DNA of 10,270 bases from DTLA01 sp034436295 (GTDB taxonomy: Bacteria; Chloroflexota; Anaerolineae; DTLA01), in NCBI GenBank assembly GCA_034436295.1, contig DAOTVT010000007.1, positions 1 through 10,270 on the forward strand, in the 5' to 3' direction. The translations under genes and the position numbers were made by a program. Below are positions 5,179 to 10,270 of the stretch, in pieces (the stretch's first letter is position 1; the number at the start of each line of letters is the position of its first letter). The notes under the pieces are model-generated. The model saw only the letters and a program-made list of their open reading frames with translations. It did no database searches and was not told where the DNA came from.

Positions 5179-7182
5179 ATGCTGGAGAAACTTCTGAAAC
5201 GCACGTTGAGCCGGCTACGAAGCCCCGTCCTGACGCAACTCCTATATGCCGCAGGTGTGTTGCTATGTGTGGGCCTCAGTGCAGCGTTACGCCTGTACCT
5301 GCTGGCCAACAAAGCAGTCTGGTGGGATGAGGGTTGGAGCGTCTATTTGGCCCGCAAGCCCGTGGCAGAGATCATCCGCACAGCGGCTTCCACCCAGCAT
5401 CCGCCCTTGCATTATCTGTACCTGCACTACTGGCTACGGCTGGTGGGCGAAAGCGAACAGGCCGCGCGGCTATCGTCTGTGCTGTTCGGGGTCGCCACCA
5501 TACCGGTCGTCTATGCGTTGGGACGGCGACTCAAAGGCCGTGCGGTTGGCCTGGGCGCGGCAGCCTTTGTCGCCATCGCACCGTTTCACATCTGCTGGAG
5601 CCAGGAAATCCGCATGTACAGCGCAGCCACCTTCTGCGCGGCGCTGTCCTTCCTCGCATTCACCGAGTGCATCTCCAGACCGAGGGCTTTGGCGTGGGTC
5701 GCCTATGTTCTTGCGACCAGCGCGATGCTGTACATGCATTACGGCACCTTGCTTGTCGTTGCTGTCCAGAACCTTGTTGCCCTCTATGCGCTGCTCCGGC
5801 CGCCTGCACGTTGGCGCGAATTCCGCGCCTGGGTTGCTTCCCAGGTAGCCGTCGCGCTAACCCTTGTTCCCTGGCTATTGCTCTACATCCCGAATTCCAC
5901 GGAGCGCACTGGCTTCGCTCCCCTCTCACCGCTCTTGTACATTCGGCTGGTCGCCACTTTGCTCCCCACCGGTCAAAGCGCCTATCTGGAACGCTATACC
6001 TGGATTGCGGTGATCTTTTCGGCGATTGTCGCCTGCGGTTTGTGGAGCCTGTTCCGCGATCGGCGTCTCACAGGCGACATTTGGCTCGTGCCTGGGATTG
6101 CACTTCTTGTCGGCCCCGCCCTGCTCTACGTGCTATCGCTCCCGGCAAGCGCGTTCTACTCGCCGCGGATTGTGGACAGGTATCTGTTGATCTTCCTGCC
6201 AATCTACGGGCTCGTGCTGTCCACGGGATTGCTCTGGCTTGTGAAGCGCAGCCGCATGGTGGGAATCGCAGCCGCATTCGTCGTCCTGGGCATCCTTACC
6301 TCCCAGGTGAGCGCATACTATGCCACACGGCAATATGAATCGGACCCAAAGGCGGCAGCACGGTTGGTACAGGAATGCTTCCAACCCGGCGACGCCGTGA
6401 TCTTGAACCCCGACAAAGACTGGCCGGTGTACGCCTACTATCTTGGGGCGAGTATCCCTCTAAACAACATCCCCTACGGCCAGGAAATGACGGTGCCGAG
6501 CGCTGCAGCCCTGGCAGACAAGTTTTCCGGTTACGACACGGTCTGGCTCATGGAGGCCCCAGAGATCGCCTCCAATGACCCTCAACGGCTGCTACGCGCC
6601 GCCCTCGCGGCAAGGGATGAACAGATAGGTGAAGCGGACTTTGGGAACGTGAAGGTGCTCGTCTTCCGAAGCAAATCCACGCCCCAGGCATTCTGCCCCA
6701 ACCGGATCATTCCATACAAAGCCGAGGGGACCGGCATTGTGCCGGCAGCGGCATTCACGCCCATCGCAGCGACGCTGGCCAATGGCATCCGGCTGGAGGC
6801 GTATGGCCTGAACCCACCTTCTCCTCTGCCCGGGCACAGTTTTGACGTAACGCTCGTGTGGTCCTGCTTGGAGCACCTACAGCAGAACTACGTCGTGTTC
6901 GTCCATGTGCTGGACGAACAAGGGAAACTAGTCGCGCAGCATGATGGAGCGCCACTGTGGGGAGCCTATCCGACGGAAGCCTGGGCCTGCCCGACCTTCG
7001 TCTACGACACGCACACAGTGCAGTTGCCGCCCAACCTGGCGCCGGGCACGTACTGCATCACGGGGGGCCTATATGACCGCCAGAGCGGGGCGCGTGTCCA
7101 GGTGATAGAAGGTGAGCAGTATCCGGATTCCCGTGACAGCATACTCGTGGCGAGGTTCGTGTTGGGGAGCAATAGACCATGA
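5179..7182 (+). CDS. GT39/ArnT-like membrane glycosyltransferase (GT-C) with C-terminal soluble module
   Basis: Integral membrane enzyme expected to move a sugar from a polyprenyl-phosphate donor to a target outside the cytoplasmic membrane. The 667 residues begin with a basic N-terminus and a first membrane helix (about 21-43), then 'WWDEGWS' with the acidic pair Asp50-Glu51 expected in the first external loop of GT-C enzymes, 'QHPPLHYLYLHYW' (73-85) and 'SQEIRMYS' (141-148), typical of PMT_2-like proteins. About ten further hydrophobic segments run to residue 380. The remaining 280 residues are soluble and include 'VTLVWSCLEHLQQNYVVFVH' features followed by 'VAQHDGAP' and 'PPNLAPGTYCITGGLYD', a beta-sandwich-like module often attached to such proteins in Chloroflexota. 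The ATG at 5179 (GAGGGG at 5166-5171) places helix 1 at the N-terminus; the frame opens earlier at 5011 but that would overlap the upstream gene. Its stop overlaps the next start (ATGA). Confidence 0.88.
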   Translation: MLEKLLKRTLSRLRSPVLTQLLYAAGVLLCVGLSAALRLYLLANKAVWWDEGWSVYLARKPVAEIIRTAASTQHPPLHYLYLHYWLRLVGESEQAARLSSVLFGVATIPVVYALGRRLKGRAVGLGAAAFVAIAPFHICWSQEIRMYSAATFCAALSFLAFTECISRPRALAWVAYVLATSAMLYMHYGTLLVVAVQNLVALYALLRPPARWREFRAWVASQVAVALTLVPWLLLYIPNSTERTGFAPLSPLLYIRLVATLLPTGQSAYLERYTWIAVIFSAIVACGLWSLFRDRRLTGDIWLVPGIALLVGPALLYVLSLPASAFYSPRIVDRYLLIFLPIYGLVLSTGLLWLVKRSRMVGIAAAFVVLGILTSQVSAYYATRQYESDPKAAARLVQECFQPGDAVILNPDKDWPVYAYYLGASIPLNNIPYGQEMTVPSAAALADKFSGYDTVWLMEAPEIASNDPQRLLRAALAARDEQIGEADFGNVKVLVFRSKSTPQAFCPNRIIPYKAEGTGIVPAAAFTPIAATLANGIRLEAYGLNPPSPLPGHSFDVTLVWSCLEHLQQNYVVFVHVLDEQGKLVAQHDGAPLWGAYPTEAWACPTFVYDTHTVQLPPNLAPGTYCITGGLYDRQSGARVQVIEGEQYPDSRDSILVARFVLGSNRP

Positions 7183-7871
7183 GCAAACGGGCCTTCTATA
7201 GCCAGTGGGATGTCAGCCAGCGGTACGAGCAACAGCGGTTCGGCGGGCCAAGCGGCGAATGGGTCAACGAACGGGAGTTGTCTTTTGTCGCATCGTTCAT
7301 GCCCTCAACGGGTCGCGTGTTGGACTTGGGCTGCGGGACCGGCCGCGCAAGCCTGTTCCTGGCCAACCGTGGCAATTGGGTCGTTGGATTGGACTCCTCT
7401 GCGGCTATGCTTACCCTTGCCATGCGCAAGCCCGGAAGTGAACAAGTGCGCTGGGTGCTGGGCGATCTGTTTGCGCTGCCGTTCACGCCTGGGTCATTTG
7501 ACGGCGCAGTGGTCTTGCGCGTCGCCTTCCACTATAAGGACCTGCGTGCTCTGCTCATGAGCATTGTCCAGGTGCTACGACCGGGCGCTCACGTGGTTCT
7601 GGACACGTACAATTGGAGTCCCAGGGCCCCCGTAGGCATCGGGCGCAAGCAGTGGGGGCCGCGCGTGTACGTACACCGCAGAAGCGATGTGGCCATCGCG
7701 GCCCCCGAGGCCGGACTTCGGATCGTCCAACACGAGGATTGCTTCTTGTTCTCACCGTATCTTTACGCCCTTATGCCCCCGCGGATGCTCAACGCCCTGC
7801 TCTCATTGGAACGGCGCGTGCCCGCGCAGGTCCGAGCGCGCGTCTTCTGGCACATGCAAGTGCTAGAGTAG
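7179..7871 (+). CDS. Class I SAM-dependent methyltransferase
   Basis: The 230-residue protein has the standard SAM-binding Rossmann features: 'VLDLGCGTGR' (47-56, motif I), 'VVGLDSS' with the ribose-binding acidic residue Asp72, 'GDLFALPF' (95-102), and 'FDGAVV' (107-112, motif IV), then 'LRPGAHVVLDTYN'. This pattern fits Methyltransf_11/25-type small-molecule methyltransferases. The N-terminal 'YEQQRFGGPSGEWVNERE' segment resembles relatives acting on lipids or sugars, but the substrate cannot be read from the sequence. The start codon overlaps the upstream stop in an ATGA arrangement, and GGGGAG lies about 9 nt upstream, so translation is probably coupled to the membrane glycosyltransferase. 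Context suggests methylation of the glycan or lipid made by the operon. It is the last gene of the operon, and the following gene is convergent. Confidence 0.88.
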   Translation: MSKRAFYSQWDVSQRYEQQRFGGPSGEWVNERELSFVASFMPSTGRVLDLGCGTGRASLFLANRGNWVVGLDSSAAMLTLAMRKPGSEQVRWVLGDLFALPFTPGSFDGAVVLRVAFHYKDLRALLMSIVQVLRPGAHVVLDTYNWSPRAPVGIGRKQWGPRVYVHRRSDVAIAAPEAGLRIVQHEDCFLFSPYLYALMPPRMLNALLSLERRVPAQVRARVFWHMQVLE

Positions 7872-7897
7872 AAGCCCCTCTGAAAGAGCGTACCGCC

Positions 7898-7979
7898 GTC
7901 GGACACAATGCTCCGACTCTCAAGATAGACTCGCGAACATGCCGCGAGGCCGCCGGTGACTCGCAAGCCCTCGGCGGCC
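7898..7979. terminator. Two hairpins between convergent genes, possible weak bidirectional terminator
   Basis: GTCGGA (7898-7903) pairs with TCCGAC (7912-7917), and GGCCGCCG (7948-7955) pairs perfectly with CGGCGGCC (7972-7979). They lie between the methyltransferase stop and the stop of the convergent lipoprotein gene, where terminators are expected. Neither is followed by a T-run on either strand, so intrinsic termination is uncertain. Confidence 0.3.
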
Positions 7980-8012
7980 CCGCAATGCATCGTTCGCCGT
8001 TTCGTCAGCGCC

Positions 8013-8753
8013 CTAGCGGATGGCGTAGGTTACCTGCACGTTCACGCTGATTTCGTACTCGCCCGGCTGGATGGGCGTGGCACCGCCCAAACCTTCGGCC
8101 TTGGCAACGGAGTAATACAACGGGCCAGGCGTCCCAACGACCTCGCTGATGGTGATCACCTCGCCCACGCTGACGCCGCCCAGCGACGCCAGGGCCTGGG
8201 CCCGCGCCGCCGCATCGGCCATGGCCTTCTCGCGGGCCTGGGCCTCCAACTCGGCGGTGCTCTCCACGCCGAAGTACACGCCGTACACGTTGTTGGCCCC
8301 CGCTGCCACGGCCTGGTCCAGGATGTCGCCCAAGCGCGCGATGTCGCGGATGGTCAGGCTGACCTGATTGGAAACGCGGTACACAACGGTGTAGTCCTCT
8401 TTGCCAGCCGACGGCATGACGACAGGCCGCTGCTCCGTGTAGATGCTGAAGTTGCTGGTCTGGATGTCCTTGTCGGCGATGCCCAGGGCCTTGATCTTCT
8501 CCAGCAGCGCGCTCATCCTGGCGCGGTTCGCGTCCATCGCCTCCTGGGCCGACGGCGCAGAGGTCTCCACGCCCACGTTGATGTGGGCCACGGTAGGCGC
8601 TCCGCTGGCCTTGCCCTGGCCGACGACGGTGATGGTGCGGACGGGTTGCTGTGAGGCGCCCGCCTGCGACGCGCCAGCCGAGCCGCACGCGCTCAGAATC
8701 ACCGCGCCCACGAGCAGGAGCATCCCCGCGATGATAAACTTGTGCTTCCTCAT
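8013..8753 (-). CDS. SIMPL-domain (DUF541, YggE/BP26-like) lipoprotein
   Basis: The 246-residue protein starts with a lipoprotein signal: positively charged 'MRKHK', a hydrophobic stretch, then the lipobox 'LSAC' with Cys23, followed by a Gly/Ser/Ala linker. From about residue 39 it matches the SIMPL/DUF541 fold: 'ITVVGQGKASGAPTVAHINVGVET' features, 'IQTSNFSIYTEQRP' around 97-110, 'YRVSNQVSLTIRD' around 125-137, 'ARAQALASLGGVSVGEV' near 187-203, and a final 'YEISVNVQVTYAI' strand. SIMPL proteins are extracytoplasmic and have been linked to oxidative stress (YggE) or form channel-like oligomers (BP26); the exact biochemical role is unknown. The start is supported by AGGAG about 7 nt upstream. 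The gene is preceded by a long leader holding a strong terminator, so expression may be controlled by read-through. Confidence 0.9.
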   Translation of the reverse strand: MRKHKFIIAGMLLLVGAVILSACGSAGASQAGASQQPVRTITVVGQGKASGAPTVAHINVGVETSAPSAQEAMDANRARMSALLEKIKALGIADKDIQTSNFSIYTEQRPVVMPSAGKEDYTVVYRVSNQVSLTIRDIARLGDILDQAVAAGANNVYGVYFGVESTAELEAQAREKAMADAAARAQALASLGGVSVGEVITISEVVGTPGPLYYSVAKAEGLGGATPIQPGEYEISVNVQVTYAIR

Positions 8754-8830
8754 GGTCTTCTCCTCGCTTCCGTTTCTGTGTGATGTCGCAACGTTTAGAC
8801 GCGCAGGCGCGCAGAAAGGTTCCTACGCGG

Positions 8831-8863
8831 GGACAGAAAAGAGGGTTCCTCGGGGAACCCTCT
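8831..8863 (-). terminator. Intrinsic terminator upstream of the lipoprotein gene
   Basis: On the minus strand a perfect 9-bp stem (GAGGGTTCC / GGAACCCTC, + strand 8841-8849 and 8854-8862, extendable by an A-T pair) with a 4-nt loop is followed directly by TTTTCTGT. It points towards the lipoprotein gene, whose start is about 80 nt further on, and lies about 275 nt downstream of the promoter at 9145-9150. Confidence 0.8.
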
Positions 8864-9138
8864 GGGGTTTCGGGGCCTCTCGCCGGCCCGTGGGAGAGGT
8901 GGCGGGTTTGCGGTTCTGGCCGCTTGCCGGCTGCCGAGGCCCGCTGTTCGGTTGGGGGCACCGGTGCGCTGGGTGCCCTGCGGAGGATAGCGATTCCGGA
9001 CTCGTCGGTCCGGCTGCCACGTGGGTGCTGCGCCTGGCGGAGTGCGCTGGGACGCTTGACGCACTCCAAGACGGTAAGACGGGATAATTCTTGTGAATGA
9101 TCGGCAATGATACCGTGCTGGTCCCGCTCGCGTTTTCC
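8834..9138 (-). ncRNA. Candidate ~300-nt small RNA or attenuated leader
   Basis: The stretch is bounded by a consensus -10 (9145-9150) and an intrinsic terminator (8831-8863), both on the minus strand, with no credible ORF between. Internal pairing is visible: GGAGTGCG with CGCACTCC (+ 9039-9046 and 9060-9067), and GGCACC with GGTGCC (both within + 8957-8976). I looked for signatures of RNase P RNA, SRP RNA, tmRNA, T-box, SAM, TPP, FMN, glycine and cobalamin leaders and recognised none. It could be a free small RNA or a regulatory leader of the lipoprotein gene. Confidence 0.35.
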
Positions 9139-9144
9139 ACTGCC

Positions 9145-9150
9145 ATTATA
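9145..9150 (-). promoter_or_regulatory. -10 element of a minus-strand promoter
   Basis: The minus strand reads TATAAT. The hexamer at 17-bp spacing upstream (CGCTCG) does not resemble a -35, and four 11-bp operator boxes start 21 bp upstream, so this looks activator-dependent. Transcription would start near 9138 and head to the lipoprotein gene. Confidence 0.55.
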
Positions 9151-9171
9151 GGACAGAATTGCCCTCGCGAG

Positions 9172-9210
9172 CGTGAAAGTGAAGTAAAGGAGACGTGAAA
9201 GTCCCGTGAG
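9172..9210 (-). promoter_or_regulatory. Four tandem 11-bp boxes, PhoB/OmpR-type operator (second copy)
   Basis: On the + strand CGTGAA (9172), AGTAAA (9183), CGTGAA (9194) and CGTGAG (9205) recur at exactly 11 bp; on the minus strand they read TTCACG, TTTACT, TTCACG, CTCACG. Consensus TTYACR and pitch match the array at 3739-3782. The site lies between the stop of the response regulator gene and the promoter at 9145-9150. Confidence 0.6.
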
Positions 9211-9229
9211 CGAGAGGAGAAGCGGCCCG

Positions 9230-9961
9230 CTAGCCCGTTACCGTATATCCGTGGCGCGACACCGTGCGGATGTAGATCGGCTCGGCGGGGTCCGGCTCAA
9301 TCTTGGCGCGGATGTTGCGGATGTGGGCGCGGACCAGGTCGGTGCTGCCGGCCCCCACGGGGTAGCCCCACACCTCTTTCAACAGGCGCTCGGACGTGAA
9401 CACGACGCCAGGATGCTTCATGAGGTGCTGCATGAGTTGGAACTCCACCGGCGTGAGCAGCGCCTGGCGGTCGCCAGCCTCAAGGATGAACGTATTGAGG
9501 TGGAGCGCCAACCGACCCACGCGCAACACGTCGGTCCCTTCGGGAACGGGACGGACACGCCGCAACAGGGCGCGAATGCGCAGGGACAGTTCGCGCAGGT
9601 CAAACGGCTTGGGCAGGTAGTCGTCGGCACCGGCCTCAAACCCGCGGATGCGGTCCTCCACGGACTCGCGACTGGTGAGGAACAGGACGGGCAGACCCGC
9701 CAACTCGGGCTGCTCGCGCATGCGGCGACACAGTTCCAGGCCGTCCATCTTGGGCATGATCACGTCCAGGATGGCGATATCTGGCCCCCAGGCGAGGGCG
9801 ACCTTGAGCGCCTCCTCGCCGTCCCGCGCGGTGATGACCTCGTACCCTTCGGATTCCAGGCGACGCCGGATTACGTCCAGTATGGATCGCTCGTCGTCCA
9901 CCGCCAGGATGCGCGTGCGGCGGAGTGGAGACGGCGTTGTCTGTTGTGTTGGCCCTGTCAC
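9230..9961 (-). CDS. OmpR/PhoB-family response regulator
   Basis: Two-component transcription regulator of 243 residues. The receiver domain (about 15-135) has 'RILAVDDE' with the acidic pair Asp22-Asp23, the phosphoacceptor Asp66 in 'AILDVIMPKMDG', Thr96 in 'LFLTSRE' and Lys118 in 'YLPKPFD'. The C-terminal winged-helix DNA-binding domain (about 145-243) has 'LLTPVEFQLMQHLMKHPGVVFTSERLL', 'VRAHIRNIRAKIEPDP' and 'YIRTVSRHGYTV'. The wing reads S-R-H-G-Y where most relatives have R-G-x-G-Y. The GTG at 9961 is preferred because AAGGAGG (+ 9967-9973) is 5 nt upstream; the earlier GTG at 9982 would put that sequence inside the gene. No histidine kinase is in the window. Proteins of this family bind 11-bp direct repeats, and such repeats follow the gene (9172-9210) and precede the glycan operon. 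Confidence 0.92.
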   Translation of the reverse strand: MTGPTQQTTPSPLRRTRILAVDDERSILDVIRRRLESEGYEVITARDGEEALKVALAWGPDIAILDVIMPKMDGLELCRRMREQPELAGLPVLFLTSRESVEDRIRGFEAGADDYLPKPFDLRELSLRIRALLRRVRPVPEGTDVLRVGRLALHLNTFILEAGDRQALLTPVEFQLMQHLMKHPGVVFTSERLLKEVWGYPVGAGSTDLVRAHIRNIRAKIEPDPAEPIYIRTVSRHGYTVTG

Positions 9962-9966
9962 TGCGG

Positions 9967-9973
9967 CCTCCTT
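9967..9973 (-). promoter_or_regulatory. Ribosome binding site that fixes the response regulator start
   Basis: The minus strand reads AAGGAGG, a full Shine-Dalgarno match, 5 nt before the GTG at 9961. No comparable site precedes the upstream GTG at 9982. Confidence 0.75.
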
Positions 9974-10025
9974 GCTTGCCACGGTTTGGATGGATGGGCG
10001 GCGGCGCTACGAGTACTGCATTTGC

Positions 10026-10054
10026 ATTATACACGCAAACGCCCTGTTGCGCAA
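10026..10054 (-). promoter_or_regulatory. Promoter of the response regulator gene
   Basis: A perfect minus-strand TATAAT (+ 10026-10031) lies 17 bp after TTGCGC (+ 10049-10054), which keeps the TTG of the -35 consensus. The leader to the GTG at 9961 would be about 58 nt. No 11-bp boxes are visible here, so autoregulation through that motif is not supported. Confidence 0.65.
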
Positions 10055-10115
10055 TGGTTTTGGACAAAATGGGACTATTTTCCTATGAGGGGCGCGGAGG
10101 GTTGTGGATTTGGTC

Positions 10116-10144
10116 GTAGGGGCGACTCGGGGAGTCGCCCCTAC
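10116..10144. repeat. 29-bp palindromic repeat
   Basis: GTAGGGGCGACT (10116-10127) and AGTCGCCCCTAC (10133-10144) form a perfect 12-bp stem with a 5-nt loop. Palindromes of this sequence type are, from memory, dispersed in several bacterial genomes. It lies between the divergent response regulator promoter and the next gene. Confidence 0.75.
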
Positions 10145-10180
10145 CTGGAGTTTGGCCTTTTTGAGGGAGGACTTGAAAAT

Positions 10181-10239
10181 GGGGTGCCCCTTGGTGTAAA
10201 GTAGAGTTATACGAAACCACCACACGAAGGAGGCACCCC
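10181..10239 (+). other. Inverted repeat overlapping the ribosome binding site of the last gene
   Basis: GGGGTGCC (10181-10188) is perfectly complementary to GGCACCCC (10232-10239). The second arm overlaps the last two bases of GAAGGAGG (10226-10233), so pairing in the mRNA would partly hide the ribosome binding site. An upstream TTGAAA (10173-10178) and TAAAGT (10197-10202) form a weak promoter candidate at 18-bp spacing. Confidence 0.45.
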
Positions 10240-10242
10240 GAA

Positions 10243-10270
10243 ATGAATGATACCACATTGCAAACGAGAA
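10243..10270 (+). CDS. Start of an unidentified gene (3' truncated), perhaps a transposase
   Basis: ATG at 10243 follows a strong GAAGGAGG (10226-10233) with 9-nt spacing, and nine codons (MNDTTLQTR) fit before the window ends. This is too short to assign a family. The transposase idea comes only from the IS-like upstream leader. Confidence 0.45.

Larger units (their letters stand above)
10181..10270 (+). mobile_element. Possible left end of an insertion sequence (incomplete)
   Basis: The start of the last gene is preceded by a short (about 60 bp) leader that begins GGGGTGCC and contains GTGTAAAGT, resembling the ends of some IS256/Mutator-type elements, where the transposase start lies close to the terminal inverted repeat. 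The other end is outside the window, so this is only a suggestion. Confidence 0.22.

Noticed and set aside
8995..9015. Hammerhead-ribozyme-like core on the minus strand
   Set aside because: A CCGACGAGTCC stretch resembles the conserved core with one mismatch, but the required GAAA segment and stem layout are missing.
8005..9069. 354-residue minus-strand ORF
   Set aside because: It is an out-of-frame shadow of the SIMPL lipoprotein plus its leader, of low complexity with His/Arg/Gly bias.
8834..9138. T-box or known riboswitch leader
   Set aside because: No TGGNACC T-box sequence and no core of the SAM, TPP, FMN, glycine, lysine or cobalamin classes was found on reading.
8823..9146. 107-residue minus-strand ORF upstream of the lipoprotein gene
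   Set aside because: Its ATG overlaps the -10 element, there is no ribosome binding site, it is Ser/Pro/Arg-rich, and it runs through the terminator hairpin.
9206..10204. 332-residue + strand ORF
   Set aside because: It is antisense to the response regulator, whose motifs are complete.

Overview
The window is high-GC bacterial DNA, most likely from the Chloroflexota (Anaerolineae-like). This is inferred from three things: the truncated first protein ends in a fibronectin-III-like module with a 'FRIFLPVAAR' tail of the kind common in secreted Chloroflexota proteins; the membrane glycosyltransferase carries a C-terminal beta-sandwich-like module often seen in that phylum; and the intergenic regions are rich in hairpin repeats. 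No rRNA, tRNA or CRISPR array was seen.

Layout. 1-359: 3' end of a secreted Fn3-type protein (+). 360-755: inverted-repeat element, reverse-oriented copies of an 89-bp repeat, then a near-consensus sigma70 promoter. 756-1721: L-asparaginase (+). 1722-2573: repeat-rich intergenic block with a REP-like element, short tandem repeats, four full 89-bp units plus a partial fifth, another REP-like element, and the degV promoter. 2574-3413: DegV-family fatty-acid-binding protein (+). 3412-3630: remnant of the C-terminus of a Gfo/Idh/MocA oxidoreductase. 3739-3797: four tandem 11-bp boxes just upstream of a -10 element, a PhoB/OmpR-type activated promoter layout. 3855-7871: three-gene operon (+): GT4 glycosyltransferase, GT39-like membrane glycosyltransferase and SAM-dependent methyltransferase, visibly less GC-rich than its surroundings. 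8013-8753: SIMPL-domain lipoprotein (-). 8754-9229: long non-coding stretch with a consensus -10, a second set of four 11-bp boxes, and a strong intrinsic terminator lying between that promoter and the lipoprotein gene (all on -). 9230-9961: OmpR/PhoB-family response regulator (-) with its own promoter. 10116-10270: a 29-bp palindrome, then the first 9 codons of a (+) gene behind an inverted repeat, possibly the end of an insertion sequence.

How it fits together. The asparaginase and degV genes look like independently transcribed housekeeping or metabolic genes sitting among repeats. The glycosyltransferase-glycosyltransferase-methyltransferase operon probably builds or decorates an envelope glycan or glycolipid. 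The most interesting signal is regulatory. Two separate promoters, one for the glycan operon and one aimed at the lipoprotein leader, carry four direct repeats of consensus TTYACR at exact 11-bp spacing, the signature of PhoB/OmpR-type winged-helix regulators. A gene for such a regulator lies right beside the second site. The leader of the lipoprotein gene, about 385 nt and interrupted by a terminator, may be a separate small RNA or an attenuator of unknown class.
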